Source: DASQZJ01 sp035638775 (GTDB lineage: Bacteria > Pseudomonadota > Gammaproteobacteria > UBA5335 > SLRW01). Taken from it: DNA of 64,000 nt. The stretch spans positions 157,171 to 221,170 of the forward strand of contig DASQZJ010000012.1 of assembly GCA_035638775.1 (NCBI GenBank). The letters run 5' to 3'. A model generated the notes under the pieces. The model saw only the letters and a program-made list of their open reading frames with translations. It was not told where the DNA came from and did not search any database. Shown in pieces: positions 8,034-16,803 of the stretch; the first letter of the stretch is position 1, and every line of letters begins with the position of its first letter. A program made the translations under genes and the position numbers.

Positions 8034-9501
8034 GCCGCCCGGCAACGACATCACGGTGTACCCGGCGCGGGAGCTTCTGGCCCGGCTGCGCGGCGGCCGG
8101 CTTACCAGCCGCCATCTCCTGGAGGCGCTGCTGGAACGCGTGGAGCGGCTCAACCCGCCGCTGAACGCGGTCGTCACGCTGGACGCCGAACGCGCCCGCG
8201 AGGCGGCCGATGCGGCGGACGCGCACCGACAGGCCGGCGGCCCGGCGGGGCCGCTGTACGGCCTGCCGATGACGGTCAAGGACACCTTCGAAACCGCGGG
8301 ACTGCGCACCACGGGCGGCACGACGCAGTACGCGGAGCACGTGCCCGAGACCGACGCGGTGGCCGTGCGCCGGCTGCGGGAGGCCGGCGCAATCGTCTTC
8401 GGCAAGACCAATACCCCTGCCTGGGCCGCAGACCTGCAGACCTACAACGAGGTCTTCGGCACCACCCGCAATCCCTGGGACCCCGGCCGCAGCTGCGGCG
8501 GCTCATCCGGCGGCTCCGCCGCGGCGCTGGCGGCCGGCCTCACACCGCTCGAGCTGGGCAGCGACATCGGCGGCTCGATCCGTGGACCGGCGCATTACTG
8601 CGGGGTCTACGGCCACAAGCCCACCTGGGGCATCGTGCCCGAGCGCGGACACATCCCGGGACCACCCGGGACGCTCGCGCCCGGGGATCTTTCCGTGGCC
8701 GGGCCGCTGGCACGCAGCGCCGGCGACCTCGAGCTCATGCTGGAGATCCTGGCGGGTCCGGAAGGCGACATGGCGCGTGGCTGGCGCCTGGAGCTGCCGC
8801 CGCCCCGGGCCGGCCGGCTCGGCGATTTCCGGGTGGCGGCGTGGCTCGACGACCCCCGCGTGCCGGTCGACGGCGCCGTCGGCGACGTGCTGCAGCAAGC
8901 CCTGGACAGCCTCGCGCGGGCGGGCGCCCGGATCGACGCCCGTGCCCGGCCGCCATTCAGCCTGGCCGAGGCCTTCCGCGACTACTTGCGACTGCTCTAC
9001 CCCGTCACCACGGCCGGCCTGCCGCAGGCGACCCTGGAGCGCCTCGCGCGGCGCGCCCGGGAGCTGCCGCCGGACGCCGACGGATTCGCCGCCCGGCTGG
9101 CGCGCTACGGCACCCAGTCCCACCACGAGTGGCTCGCCGCCAACGAGGCCCGCTACCGCTACCGCGCCGCCTGGGCCGCTTTCTTCCGCGACTGCGACGT
9201 GCTGCTGTGCCCGGTCACGCCGGTCGAGGCGGTTCCCCACGATCACAGTCAGGACAGCCTGGCGCGCACCATCGTCGTCAACGGCGAGCAGCGCAACTAC
9301 TGGGAACAGCTGGGCTGGGTGGGCCTGGCGACGCTGCCCGGGCTTCCCGCCACCTCCGCGCCGGCAGGACGCTCGGCCCGCGGGCTGCCGGTCGGCATCC
9401 AGATCATCGGCCCGTTCCTGGAGGACCGCACCTGTCTCGCCTTCGCCCGTTGCTTGGCCGAAGTCATCGGCGGCTTCGAGGCGCCCCCCGGCTACGGCTA
9501 G
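8017..9501 (+). CDS. Amidase signature-family hydrolase
   Basis: Amidase signature enzyme of 494 residues, probably cytoplasmic because no signal peptide is visible. The Ser-cisSer-Lys triad is intact: Lys88 in LPMTVKD, Ser163/164 in GGSSGGS and Ser187 in SDIGGSIRGP. The natural amide substrate cannot be told; the family includes GatA, acetamidases and peptide amidases. It is not GatA by context, since gatB and gatC are absent. The chosen ATG at 8017 overlaps the end of the OmpA-like gene by 17 bases and has AGGA 9 bases upstream. An upstream extension in the same frame would only read through the OmpA-like gene. Confidence 0.88.
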   Translation: MSSDAEPPGNDITVYPARELLARLRGGRLTSRHLLEALLERVERLNPPLNAVVTLDAERAREAADAADAHRQAGGPAGPLYGLPMTVKDTFETAGLRTTGGTTQYAEHVPETDAVAVRRLREAGAIVFGKTNTPAWAADLQTYNEVFGTTRNPWDPGRSCGGSSGGSAAALAAGLTPLELGSDIGGSIRGPAHYCGVYGHKPTWGIVPERGHIPGPPGTLAPGDLSVAGPLARSAGDLELMLEILAGPEGDMARGWRLELPPPRAGRLGDFRVAAWLDDPRVPVDGAVGDVLQQALDSLARAGARIDARARPPFSLAEAFRDYLRLLYPVTTAGLPQATLERLARRARELPPDADGFAARLARYGTQSHHEWLAANEARYRYRAAWAAFFRDCDVLLCPVTPVEAVPHDHSQDSLARTIVVNGEQRNYWEQLGWVGLATLPGLPATSAPAGRSARGLPVGIQIIGPFLEDRTCLAFARCLAEVIGGFEAPPGYG

Positions 9502-9525
9502 GGCCGCCGGTCGCGCGGGCCGGAA

Positions 9526-11253
9526 TCAGACCGGCTCGAGGTGCTCCACGATCAGCTGCAGCCGCTCCCGGCCGCGGAAGGCATTGACGTCCACCCGGTA
9601 GGCAGCGCGCACGCGGCAGCGCTCCGCGGGCAGGCCGGTCTCGGCCTGGTTGAAGGCAATGGCCTCGAGCGCCCGGCTGCCGTCGCCGGCGTCCAGGCTC
9701 AGCTTGAGATGCCGCTCGCCCACGATGCGACGCTCCAGCACCTCGAACTCACCGTCGAAGACCGGCTCCGGGAACCCCTGTCCCCAGGGACCGCCGTCGC
9801 GCAGCAGATGTGCCGTCTCCAGCGTAAGCTCCTCGGGCGCGAGCTCCCCGTCGCTGTGGATCACGCCCTCCAGCGCGTCCTCGTCGAGCCAGCGGCGGGC
9901 CTCCTCGTCGAAGGCCCGGGCGAAGTCCTCGTAGCATGGCTCCGGGAGGCTCAGCCCGGCCGCCATGGCGTGCCCGCCGAAGCGCCCCACCAGCCCCGGA
10001 TGGCGCGTGGCAACCGCGTCGATGACGTCCCGCATGTGCATTCCCGCAACCGACCGCGCGGAGCCCTTGAGCTCGCCCTCGCCGCTGCGGGCGAAGGCGA
10101 TCACGGGGCGGTGCAGCCGTTCCTTGACCCGGGAGGCGAGGATCCCTACCACGCCTTGGTGCCAGGCCGGATCGTACAGGCACAGGCCGACCGGCAGCCC
10201 GCTGTCATCCAGCCGCATCCCTTCCAGGTAGGCATGCGCCTCCTGCCCCATGCGCCCCTCGATTTCCCGCCGCTCCCGGTTGAGCGCATCCAGGCGCCCG
10301 GCCAGCTGCGCCGCACGCCCCGGGGCATCGGTGCACAGGCATTCGATGCCGAGCGACATGTCCTCCAGCCGCCCGGCCGCATTGAGCCGTGGTCCGGCGG
10401 CGAAGGCCAGGTCGGCGGCCACGGCGCGGGCGGGGTCCCGGTCACCCGCCCGCAGCAGCTCCAGGACCCCGGGACACGCCCGGCCCGCACGAATCCGGCG
10501 CAGCCCCTGGCTGACCAGCACGCGGTTGTTGCGATCCAGCGGCACCACGTCCGCCACGGTGCCCAGCGCGACCAGGTCGAGCAGATCGGCCATGTTGGGG
10601 GCCGCCCGCCGGCCGCCGTCCAGCCACCCGTCCCGTTGCAGACGCGCGCGCAGCGCCAGCATCACGTAGAAAATGACCCCCACCCCCGCAAGGTGCTTGC
10701 TGGGGAAGGCATCGCCGGGCAGGTTCGGGTTCACCATCGCGTCGGCCGCCGGCAGGATTTCGCCGGGCAGGTGGTGGTCGGTAACCACCACCCGGATGCC
10801 GTGCTCCCGGGCGGCCGCGACACCGGCAACGCTGGACACGCCGTTGTCCACCGTGACGATCACGTCGGGGCATTCGCGTGCCGCCACCGCGACGATCTCC
10901 GGGCTGAGACCGTAGCCGTACTCGAAGCGGTTGGGGACCAGGTAGCCCGCCCGCTCCAGCCCCATCGCCCGCAGGGCGCGCAGCGCCACGGCGCTGCTGG
11001 TGGCACCGTCGGCATCGAAATCGCCCACGATCAGCACCCGCTGCCCGCCGGTCACGGCCGCCGCGAGCAAGTCGACCGCGGCCTCGAGGCCGCCCAGGCT
11101 GCGCATGTGGTGGAGACCCTCGAGGCGGTGCTCGAGCTCTTTCGCATCGCCGATGCCACGGGCCGCGTAGATCCGCCGCAGCACCGCCGGCATGTCGGCG
11201 GGCAGGGATCCCGGGTCGCCGCCGGACCGACGCCGGATCCGGATTCCGCTCAC
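9526..11253 (-). CDS. recJ: Single-stranded-DNA-specific exonuclease RecJ
   Basis: 5'-3' ssDNA exonuclease of the DHH phosphoesterase family, acting in recombination (RecF pathway) and mismatch repair. The GTG at 11253 gives 575 residues (E. coli 577) and overlaps the upstream stop as GTGA, which decides the start. The metal-binding motifs GDFDADGATS and VVVTDHHLPG (the DHH) are present, as is the DHHA1 region with GRFGGHAMAAGL. It is co-transcribed with the rpfE-like gene, a pairing also known from Xanthomonas. It converges on the amidase gene with a 24-base gap. Confidence 0.95.
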   Translation of the reverse strand: MSGIRIRRRSGGDPGSLPADMPAVLRRIYAARGIGDAKELEHRLEGLHHMRSLGGLEAAVDLLAAAVTGGQRVLIVGDFDADGATSSAVALRALRAMGLERAGYLVPNRFEYGYGLSPEIVAVAARECPDVIVTVDNGVSSVAGVAAAREHGIRVVVTDHHLPGEILPAADAMVNPNLPGDAFPSKHLAGVGVIFYVMLALRARLQRDGWLDGGRRAAPNMADLLDLVALGTVADVVPLDRNNRVLVSQGLRRIRAGRACPGVLELLRAGDRDPARAVAADLAFAAGPRLNAAGRLEDMSLGIECLCTDAPGRAAQLAGRLDALNRERREIEGRMGQEAHAYLEGMRLDDSGLPVGLCLYDPAWHQGVVGILASRVKERLHRPVIAFARSGEGELKGSARSVAGMHMRDVIDAVATRHPGLVGRFGGHAMAAGLSLPEPCYEDFARAFDEEARRWLDEDALEGVIHSDGELAPEELTLETAHLLRDGGPWGQGFPEPVFDGEFEVLERRIVGERHLKLSLDAGDGSRALEAIAFNQAETGLPAERCRVRAAYRVDVNAFRGRERLQLIVEHLEPV

Positions 11254-12281
11254 GTGGCGCCCGCCAGGCGGACAAGGCTGCGCCGGGGCCGCCACAGGCG
11301 CCACCGGTCGACCCGCCCGGCGCGGTAGACCCGGCCGTTGAGCGGCAGCAGGTGCAGGCGCGCGAGGTGTCCCCGCCGCAGTGCGTGCCGCAACGGTTCG
11401 AACCAGGCGCGGTCGAGTCCCTGCAGCACCTCCATCCATTCGCCCGGGTCGCCGTACTGGATCACCCGCCAAGCCTGCTCCAGCATCACCAGCTCGGGTC
11501 CGTTGCCGCCGGCACCGAGCACCGGACCGGCGCCCTCCGGCACGCTCCGCGCCGGCACCCGGGACCGGACGGCGAGGCCTCCGGCCAGCGGATCGTCACT
11601 CCAGAGCGCGTGCCACCGGTGCGCCCCGGGCGCGGGATCGTGCCCCTCGCCCCAGAGCCACAGCGAGTTCGCAGGCGGCCGGCCGGTCCGCTCGCGCTCC
11701 CGGTTGACGTGATGATCCGTGAGCACCATCTGCAGCTCCGTAAGCAGGCCTCGCAGCCGGGCACCGTCCTCGCCAGTCGGCATCAGGGAGGAGAGATCCA
11801 CGCCACGGGCCTCCGAAAGCGGCCGGGTACGCGCCCGCGGCAGCTTCCCGAGGTGCAGATACCAGCGATGGGGGACCGGTGCGCTCAGGCGCGCTCCATC
11901 CGCGTCCAGCAGTTCGTTGCAGGCGGCCACGAGCGCGTCGGCTTCCTCCCGCTCCAGTCCCAGCCCGGCCGCGTCGAACTGCATCAGGGCGCCGGTGGCG
12001 GCGCGCATGTAGACGGGGTCGGCGCGCAGCAACGGGCCTTCCGGCCAGTGGCCGGTGTCGCCCAGGTAGCTCGTGGCGGCCGCGCCGGCACCGCCGGGAT
12101 CACAACCGAAGAGCTGCAGCAGGGCCTGCTCCGGGCCCCGGGGCGGGAAGCGCCGCGCCGGCGCACGGCCGAGCAGCCCCTCGAGCCCCGGCAGCCGCTC
12201 GCCGGGCACCAGCTGATCGGCCGGCACGCCCGGCAGCGGACCGAACAGGCCCGGCACCAGCAGGGTGAGCTCACGTCGCAT
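11250..12281 (-). CDS. RpfE-like protein, phosphoglycerate mutase-related
   Basis: Protein of 343 residues resembling the family annotated as RpfE in Xanthomonas or as 2,3-bisphosphoglycerate-independent phosphoglycerate mutase-related. The recognisable block is NSLWLWGEG (about 205-213), preceded by a stretch with DHHVNRERERTGRPP. I see no complete alkaline-phosphatase-type metal site, and the biochemical role is not established. The ribosome site AGGAGG is 9 bases before the ATG. The stop overlaps the recJ GTG by 4 bases, so the two are coupled. Assignment rests on family memory and synteny with recJ. Confidence 0.7.
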   Translation of the reverse strand: MRRELTLLVPGLFGPLPGVPADQLVPGERLPGLEGLLGRAPARRFPPRGPEQALLQLFGCDPGGAGAAATSYLGDTGHWPEGPLLRADPVYMRAATGALMQFDAAGLGLEREEADALVAACNELLDADGARLSAPVPHRWYLHLGKLPRARTRPLSEARGVDLSSLMPTGEDGARLRGLLTELQMVLTDHHVNRERERTGRPPANSLWLWGEGHDPAPGAHRWHALWSDDPLAGGLAVRSRVPARSVPEGAGPVLGAGGNGPELVMLEQAWRVIQYGDPGEWMEVLQGLDRAWFEPLRHALRRGHLARLHLLPLNGRVYRAGRVDRWRLWRPRRSLVRLAGAT

Positions 12282-12378
12282 GCAATCGGTGCCTCCTGCT
12301 TGCGGCGCCGCCGCTATCGCCGTGCCGCGACGCCGGCAGCGGAAACGACGGGCGCGGCCCCGGGCGTCCGGTCGGCGG

Positions 12379-13521
12379 TCACTCCAGGCGCCCGAGGATT
12401 TCCCGCTTGACCGCTTCGAGGTCGGCGTCGATGTCCCGGATCGAGCCGCGGCACTGCTCGATCGCGATATCCGGATCCTTCAGGCCGTGACCGGTGAGGG
12501 TGCAGACCACCGTGCTGCCCTCGGGAATGCGTCCCTCGCGGATGTCCCGCAGGGCACCCGCCAGCGATGCCGCGGAGGCGGGCTCGCAGAAGATCCCCTC
12601 GCGGCTGCTGAGCATCTTCTGGGCCGCGAGGATCTCCTCGTCGGAGAACTCCGCGAACCAGCCGCCGGACTCCTCGCGCACCTTCCACGCCTGGGTCCAG
12701 CTTTGCGGATGCCCGATCCGGATCGCGGTGGCCACCGTTTCCGGCTGGTCGACCATCGCGCCGCGCAGGAACGGTGCGCTGCCGTTCGCCTGGTAGCCGA
12801 GCATCACGGGCCGACGCGAGACCATCGGCGACTCCAGGAATCGGCAGTCGCCGCCGCAGAAGGTGCAGGCCTCGGTGGTCGCCGCGCCCGGCTCCGTGCA
12901 GCACTCCGAGTAGCCGATCCAGTGGGCAGTGATGTTGCCCGCGTTGCCCACCGGCAGGCAGTGGTAGTCCGGGGCCCCGCCGAGTTCCTCGACGATCTCG
13001 AAAGCCGCCGTCTTCTGCCCCTGGAGACGATACGGATTGATCGAGTTCACGATGGTCACCGGCGCTTCCGTGGCCACTTCCTTGACCAGCCGCATGCCGT
13101 CGTCGAAGTTGCCCCGGATCTGCAGCACCACGGCCCCGTGCATCATGGCCTGGGCGAGCTTGCCCATGGCGATCTTGCCGTCCGGGATCAGCACGAACGC
13201 GATCAGCCCCGCCCGGGCGGCGTAGGCCGCCGCGGAGGCCGAGGTGTTGCCGGTGGACGCGCAGATGATCGCCTTGCTGCCCTCCTCCACGGCGCGGGTC
13301 ACCGCAACCGTCATGCCCCGGTCCTTGAACGAGCCGGTCGGATTCAGTCCCTCGAACTTGACGTAAAGGTCCACCTCGCGCCCGACGTCGCGCGGGATGT
13401 TGCGCAGACGGATCAGTGGGGTGTCGCCCTCTCCCAGGCTGACCGGCACGGTGCCGTCGCCGATGGGCAGACGCGCGCGATAGCGCTCGATGAGTCCGGT
13501 GTAACGGCTGCGCGGCGGCAT
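12379..13521 (-). CDS. thrC: Threonine synthase
   Basis: PLP-dependent conversion of O-phosphohomoserine to threonine. The protein has 380 residues in the fold-type II form, with the PLP lysine at Lys66 in TGSFKDRG and the cofactor phosphate loop VGNAGN at about 191-196. The C-terminal half includes VVCTLTGHGLKDPD. It lies 36 bases downstream of hom, and together they make threonine from aspartate semialdehyde. A stretch at 207-226 holds five cysteines (Cys207, 208, 219, 222, 226), which I do not know from the E. coli-type enzyme. AGAGGA precedes the ATG. Confidence 0.93.
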   Translation of the reverse strand: MPPRSRYTGLIERYRARLPIGDGTVPVSLGEGDTPLIRLRNIPRDVGREVDLYVKFEGLNPTGSFKDRGMTVAVTRAVEEGSKAIICASTGNTSASAAAYAARAGLIAFVLIPDGKIAMGKLAQAMMHGAVVLQIRGNFDDGMRLVKEVATEAPVTIVNSINPYRLQGQKTAAFEIVEELGGAPDYHCLPVGNAGNITAHWIGYSECCTEPGAATTEACTFCGGDCRFLESPMVSRRPVMLGYQANGSAPFLRGAMVDQPETVATAIRIGHPQSWTQAWKVREESGGWFAEFSDEEILAAQKMLSSREGIFCEPASAASLAGALRDIREGRIPEGSTVVCTLTGHGLKDPDIAIEQCRGSIRDIDADLEAVKREILGRLE

Positions 13522-13557
13522 GGGAATCCTCTGTGAACGGGGTGGCCGGAGTGCCCT

Positions 13558-14874
13558 TCAGGCGTCGAAGTGTTCCAGCCGGATGCGGGTGATTTTGCCA
13601 CGAACGGCGTCCAGGCGTGCAATGCGGCGCAGCGCCTCGTTCATCTGGCGTTCCTGGATGCGGTAGGTCAGCATGATGATCGGCACGCTGTCCTGGTCCG
13701 GCTCCGGCTCCTTCTGCAGGATCGCCTCCAGGCTGATGCCCAGGTCCGCCAGGATCCGCGTGATGTCTGCCATGACCCCGGGGCTGTCCTCCACCGGCAG
13801 GCGCAGGTAGTAGGCCGTGGTGATCGCCTCCATCGGCAGGACCGGTTCCTGCTCGGAGATCGTCTCCGCCCGGAAGGCGAGATCCGGCACCCGGTTCGCC
13901 ACCTCCACGTGCAGCGAGCGGACCTGGTCCAGCACGTCCGCGACCACGGCCGAGGCCGTGGGTTCCGCGCCCGCGCCCGCCCCGAAGTACATGGTGTGCC
14001 CGACCGCGTCGCCGTATACCAGGATCGCGTTCATCACGCCGTCGACGTTGGCGATCAACCGCCGCCGGGGCATCAGCGTCGGATGCACCCTCAGCTCGAT
14101 GCCGTCCTCCGTGCGCTGTGCGATCGCCAGGTGCTTGATGCTGTAGCCGAGCTCCTCGGCGTACGCGATGTCCTCGCGCCCGATGCCGCTGATGCCCTCG
14201 GTGTAGACCCGGTCGAACTGCAGCGGGATGCCGAAGGAGATGGAAGCCAGGATGGTCAGCTTGTGGGCGGCGTCGATCCCCTCGACGTCGAAGGTGGGAT
14301 CGGCCTCGGCATAGCCCAGGCGCTGGGCGTCGGCGAGCGCGGCCTCGAAGGACGCGCCCTCGTCGCGCATCTGGGTCAGGATAAAGTTGGCCGTGCCGTT
14401 GACGATGCCGGCGACCCACTGGATCCGGTTGCCCGCAAGGCTCTCGCGGATCGCCTTGATGATCGGGATCCCGCCCGCCACCGCGGCCTCGTAGCTCACC
14501 ATTACCCCGCGGCGGTGCGCCGCCTCGAAGATCTCGTTGCCGTACTTCGCGATCAGCGCCTTGTTCGCGGTGACCACGTGCTTGCCGGCCTCGATGGCGG
14601 CGAGCACCAGCTCCCGGGCGGGCTCGTAGCCGCCCATCAGCTCCAGCACGATCGCGATCTGCGGGTCGCGGACGACCTGATAGGGGTCCCGGGTCAGCTC
14701 GATCCCCGAGATGTCGCAGTCCCGGTGACGGGTGAGATCCTTGACGCAGGCGCGGGTCACCACCACGCGACGCCCCAGCCGCCGGCGGATTTCCCCCGCG
14801 CTGCTGCTCAGCAGATTGACCGTGCCGCTTCCCACGGTCCCCAGCCCGAGCAGGCCGATCTTCACCTCTTCCAA
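13558..14874 (-). CDS. hom: Homoserine dehydrogenase with C-terminal ACT domain
   Basis: NAD(P)H-dependent reduction of aspartate semialdehyde to homoserine, 438 residues. The nucleotide-binding GLLGLGTVGSG is at about 7-17. The catalytic domain contains AAVAGGIPIIKAIRESLAGN. The C-terminal ACT domain (about 350-430) suggests feedback control by threonine, as in the monofunctional enzymes of other bacteria (family knowledge). The start is TTG at 14874 with AGGAG 8 bases upstream; an in-frame GTG at 14865 is the alternative. It is encoded 25 bases after alaC and 36 before thrC. Confidence 0.95.
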   Translation of the reverse strand: MEEVKIGLLGLGTVGSGTVNLLSSSAGEIRRRLGRRVVVTRACVKDLTRHRDCDISGIELTRDPYQVVRDPQIAIVLELMGGYEPARELVLAAIEAGKHVVTANKALIAKYGNEIFEAAHRRGVMVSYEAAVAGGIPIIKAIRESLAGNRIQWVAGIVNGTANFILTQMRDEGASFEAALADAQRLGYAEADPTFDVEGIDAAHKLTILASISFGIPLQFDRVYTEGISGIGREDIAYAEELGYSIKHLAIAQRTEDGIELRVHPTLMPRRRLIANVDGVMNAILVYGDAVGHTMYFGAGAGAEPTASAVVADVLDQVRSLHVEVANRVPDLAFRAETISEQEPVLPMEAITTAYYLRLPVEDSPGVMADITRILADLGISLEAILQKEPEPDQDSVPIIMLTYRIQERQMNEALRRIARLDAVRGKITRIRLEHFDA

Positions 14875-14899
14875 GTGCAGGCTCCTGGCAGTCGACGAT

Positions 14900-16078
14900 T
14901 CAGTGGTTTCGCAGCATGCGCTTGATCCCGCGTATGGCCTGCCGGGTGCGGTGCTCGTTCTCGATCAGGCTGAACCGGACGTGATCATCCCCGTACTGGC
15001 CGAACCCGATGCCTGGCGACACCGCCACCCGGGCCTCCCGCAGCAGCAGCTTGCTGAACTCCAGTGAGCCCATTTCGCGGAAAGGCTCCGGCACCGGCGC
15101 CCACACGAACATCGTAGCCCTGGGCCGTTGCACTTCCCACCCGGCGCGGGCCAGGCCGTCGCACAGCACGTCCCGGCGCCGGCGGTAGGTCTCGCGGATC
15201 CGGTCGACGCAGTCCTGGGGGCCCTCCAGGGCGGAAATGGCGGCCACCTGGACCGGGGTGAAGATGCCGTAGTCCAGATAGGACTTCATGCGCGCCAGCG
15301 CCCCGATCAGCTGCTCGTTGCCACACAGGAATCCGACCCGCCAGCCGGGCATGTTGTAGCTCTTGGACAGGGTGTAGGACTCCACCGCCACCTCGGCCGC
15401 ACCGGGCACCTGCAGGATCGACGGCGCGACGTAGCCGTCGAAGCACAGGTCGGCGTAGGCCAGATCGTGAATCACCCAGATCTCGTGCTCGCGGGCGATG
15501 TCCACCACCTTGCGGAAGAACTCGAGATCGACGCAATGCGCTGTCGGATTGGCGGGAAAGTTCAGCACCAGCATCTTGGGCATCGGCCAGGAGTCGCGGA
15601 TCGCCTTCTCGAGCTCGGCGAAGAAATCCCCGCCGGGCACCATGGGCACGTGCCGGATGTCCGCGCCGGCGATGACGAAGCCATAGGGGTGCACCGGGTA
15701 TGCCGGGTTCGGCACCAGCACGGCATCGCCGGGACCGACGGTTGCCAGGGCCAGATGCGCGAGCCCCTCCTTCGAGCCGATGGTCACGATGGCCTGGCTC
15801 TCGGGGTCGAGCTCCACGTCGTAGCGGCTTCGGTACCAGTTGCAGATGGCGCGCCGCAGGCGCTTGATTCCCCGGGACTGCGAGTAGCGGTGCGTGTCCC
15901 CGCGCTGGGCGGCCTCGACCAGCTTGTCGACGATGTGCTGCGGCGTGGGCTGGTCCGGGTTGCCCATGCCGAAATCGACGATGTCCTCGCCTCGCGCGCG
16001 CGCCGCGGCCTTGAGCTCATTGACGATGTTGAAGACGTACGGAGGCAGGCGCTTGATGCGTGGGAATTCTTCTATCAA
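14900..16078 (-). CDS. alaC: Alanine transaminase, class I aminotransferase
   Basis: PLP-dependent aminotransferase of 392 residues. Its N-terminus (FPRIKRLPPYVFNIVNELK), the FGMGNPDQPTPQHI motif and the PLP lysine block SKSYNMPGWRVGF match the AlaC group that makes alanine from pyruvate and glutamate. The start is TTG at 16078, because an in-frame stop lies just upstream and no ATG or GTG precedes the conserved N-terminus. It leads the alaC-hom-thrC cluster and probably shares its promoter region (16079-16348) with the divergent Mth938 gene. The exact amino-acid preference is inferred from family. Confidence 0.88.
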   Translation of the reverse strand: MIEEFPRIKRLPPYVFNIVNELKAAARARGEDIVDFGMGNPDQPTPQHIVDKLVEAAQRGDTHRYSQSRGIKRLRRAICNWYRSRYDVELDPESQAIVTIGSKEGLAHLALATVGPGDAVLVPNPAYPVHPYGFVIAGADIRHVPMVPGGDFFAELEKAIRDSWPMPKMLVLNFPANPTAHCVDLEFFRKVVDIAREHEIWVIHDLAYADLCFDGYVAPSILQVPGAAEVAVESYTLSKSYNMPGWRVGFLCGNEQLIGALARMKSYLDYGIFTPVQVAAISALEGPQDCVDRIRETYRRRRDVLCDGLARAGWEVQRPRATMFVWAPVPEPFREMGSLEFSKLLLREARVAVSPGIGFGQYGDDHVRFSLIENEHRTRQAIRGIKRMLRNH

Positions 16079-16311
16079 TTCGGTCTACTCGATCGCTGTG
16101 CTGCGGTCGCCGGGCGCGCTTGCCGGTGCCGCCCCGGCCCGTTCCGACCCGCCGGACGCCGGCGCGGAATTCCCGGCGCGCGACTGCCGCGGGTTTCGCG
16201 CCGGCGACGCGCGGGCGTCCCGGTGCCGCAGCGCCTCCCGCATCATCCGGGCGGAAACCGGGGAACGTACCCAGTCGGAACTCCGCTGTCAATCGCCTCC
16301 GGCCGGGCCGC

Positions 16312-16341
16312 TTGTACCGCCGGCCCCACTTCCACTATCTT
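16312..16341 (+). promoter_or_regulatory. Possible promoter very close to Mth938-domain gene start
   Basis: TTGTAC (16312-16317), an 18-base spacer and TATCTT (16336-16341) form a moderate sigma-70-like pair. The ATG of the next gene begins 8 bases after the -10, so a transcript from here would be nearly leaderless. Confidence 0.35.
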
Positions 16342-16348
16342 GGCGGAC

Positions 16349-16729
16349 ATGAAGATAGAGCAGGATCTGCCTCTCCACGGCAACTACATTCGCGGCTACG
16401 CGCCCGGCGAGGTGCGCATCAACGATACCGCCTACCACAGGAGCCTGATCGTCACCCCGGAAAGCGTGGTCGGGGACTGGCGCCCGGCAAGCTTCGAGGA
16501 CCTGCTGGCCGAGGACATGCAGCGCGTGGCGGAGTTCGGCCCCGACGTCGTGGTACTGGGAACGGGCGAGAGCCACCGCTTTCCCCATCCGCGCCTGCTC
16601 CGCGCCCTGTACGACCGTCACATCGGGGTCGAGATCATGGCCACCACCGCGGCCTGCCGGACCTACAACATCCTCGTCGCGGAGGACCGCCCGGTCGCGG
16701 CCGCCCTGATCATCACCCCGCGCGACTGA
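16349..16729 (+). CDS. Mth938-domain (DUF498) protein
   Basis: Small protein of 126 residues. It has the Mth938/NDUFAF3-like fold family pattern: YAPGEVRINDTAY near the N-terminus, then FGPDVVVLGTGESHRFPHP and a C-terminal VEIMATTAACRTYNIL. The family is widespread in proteobacteria and related to a mitochondrial complex I assembly factor, but its bacterial function is not known. It sits alone on the plus strand, divergent from alaC and convergent with rpoS (74-base gap). The ATG at 16349 has only a weak ribosome site. Confidence 0.85.
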   Translation: MKIEQDLPLHGNYIRGYAPGEVRINDTAYHRSLIVTPESVVGDWRPASFEDLLAEDMQRVAEFGPDVVVLGTGESHRFPHPRLLRALYDRHIGVEIMATTAACRTYNILVAEDRPVAAALIITPRD

Positions 16730-16803
16730 AAGCGGCCCGGACGCGCAGATCCGCCCGGCGATGCCGCACACCCGCCGGCCGCGATGCGACGATCGCCTCC
16801 CGC

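Noticed and set aside
11390..11405. GGTTCGAACC resembling a tRNA T-loop
   Set aside because: It sits in the coding frame of the rpfE-like gene, and no acceptor or anticodon stems can be folded around it.
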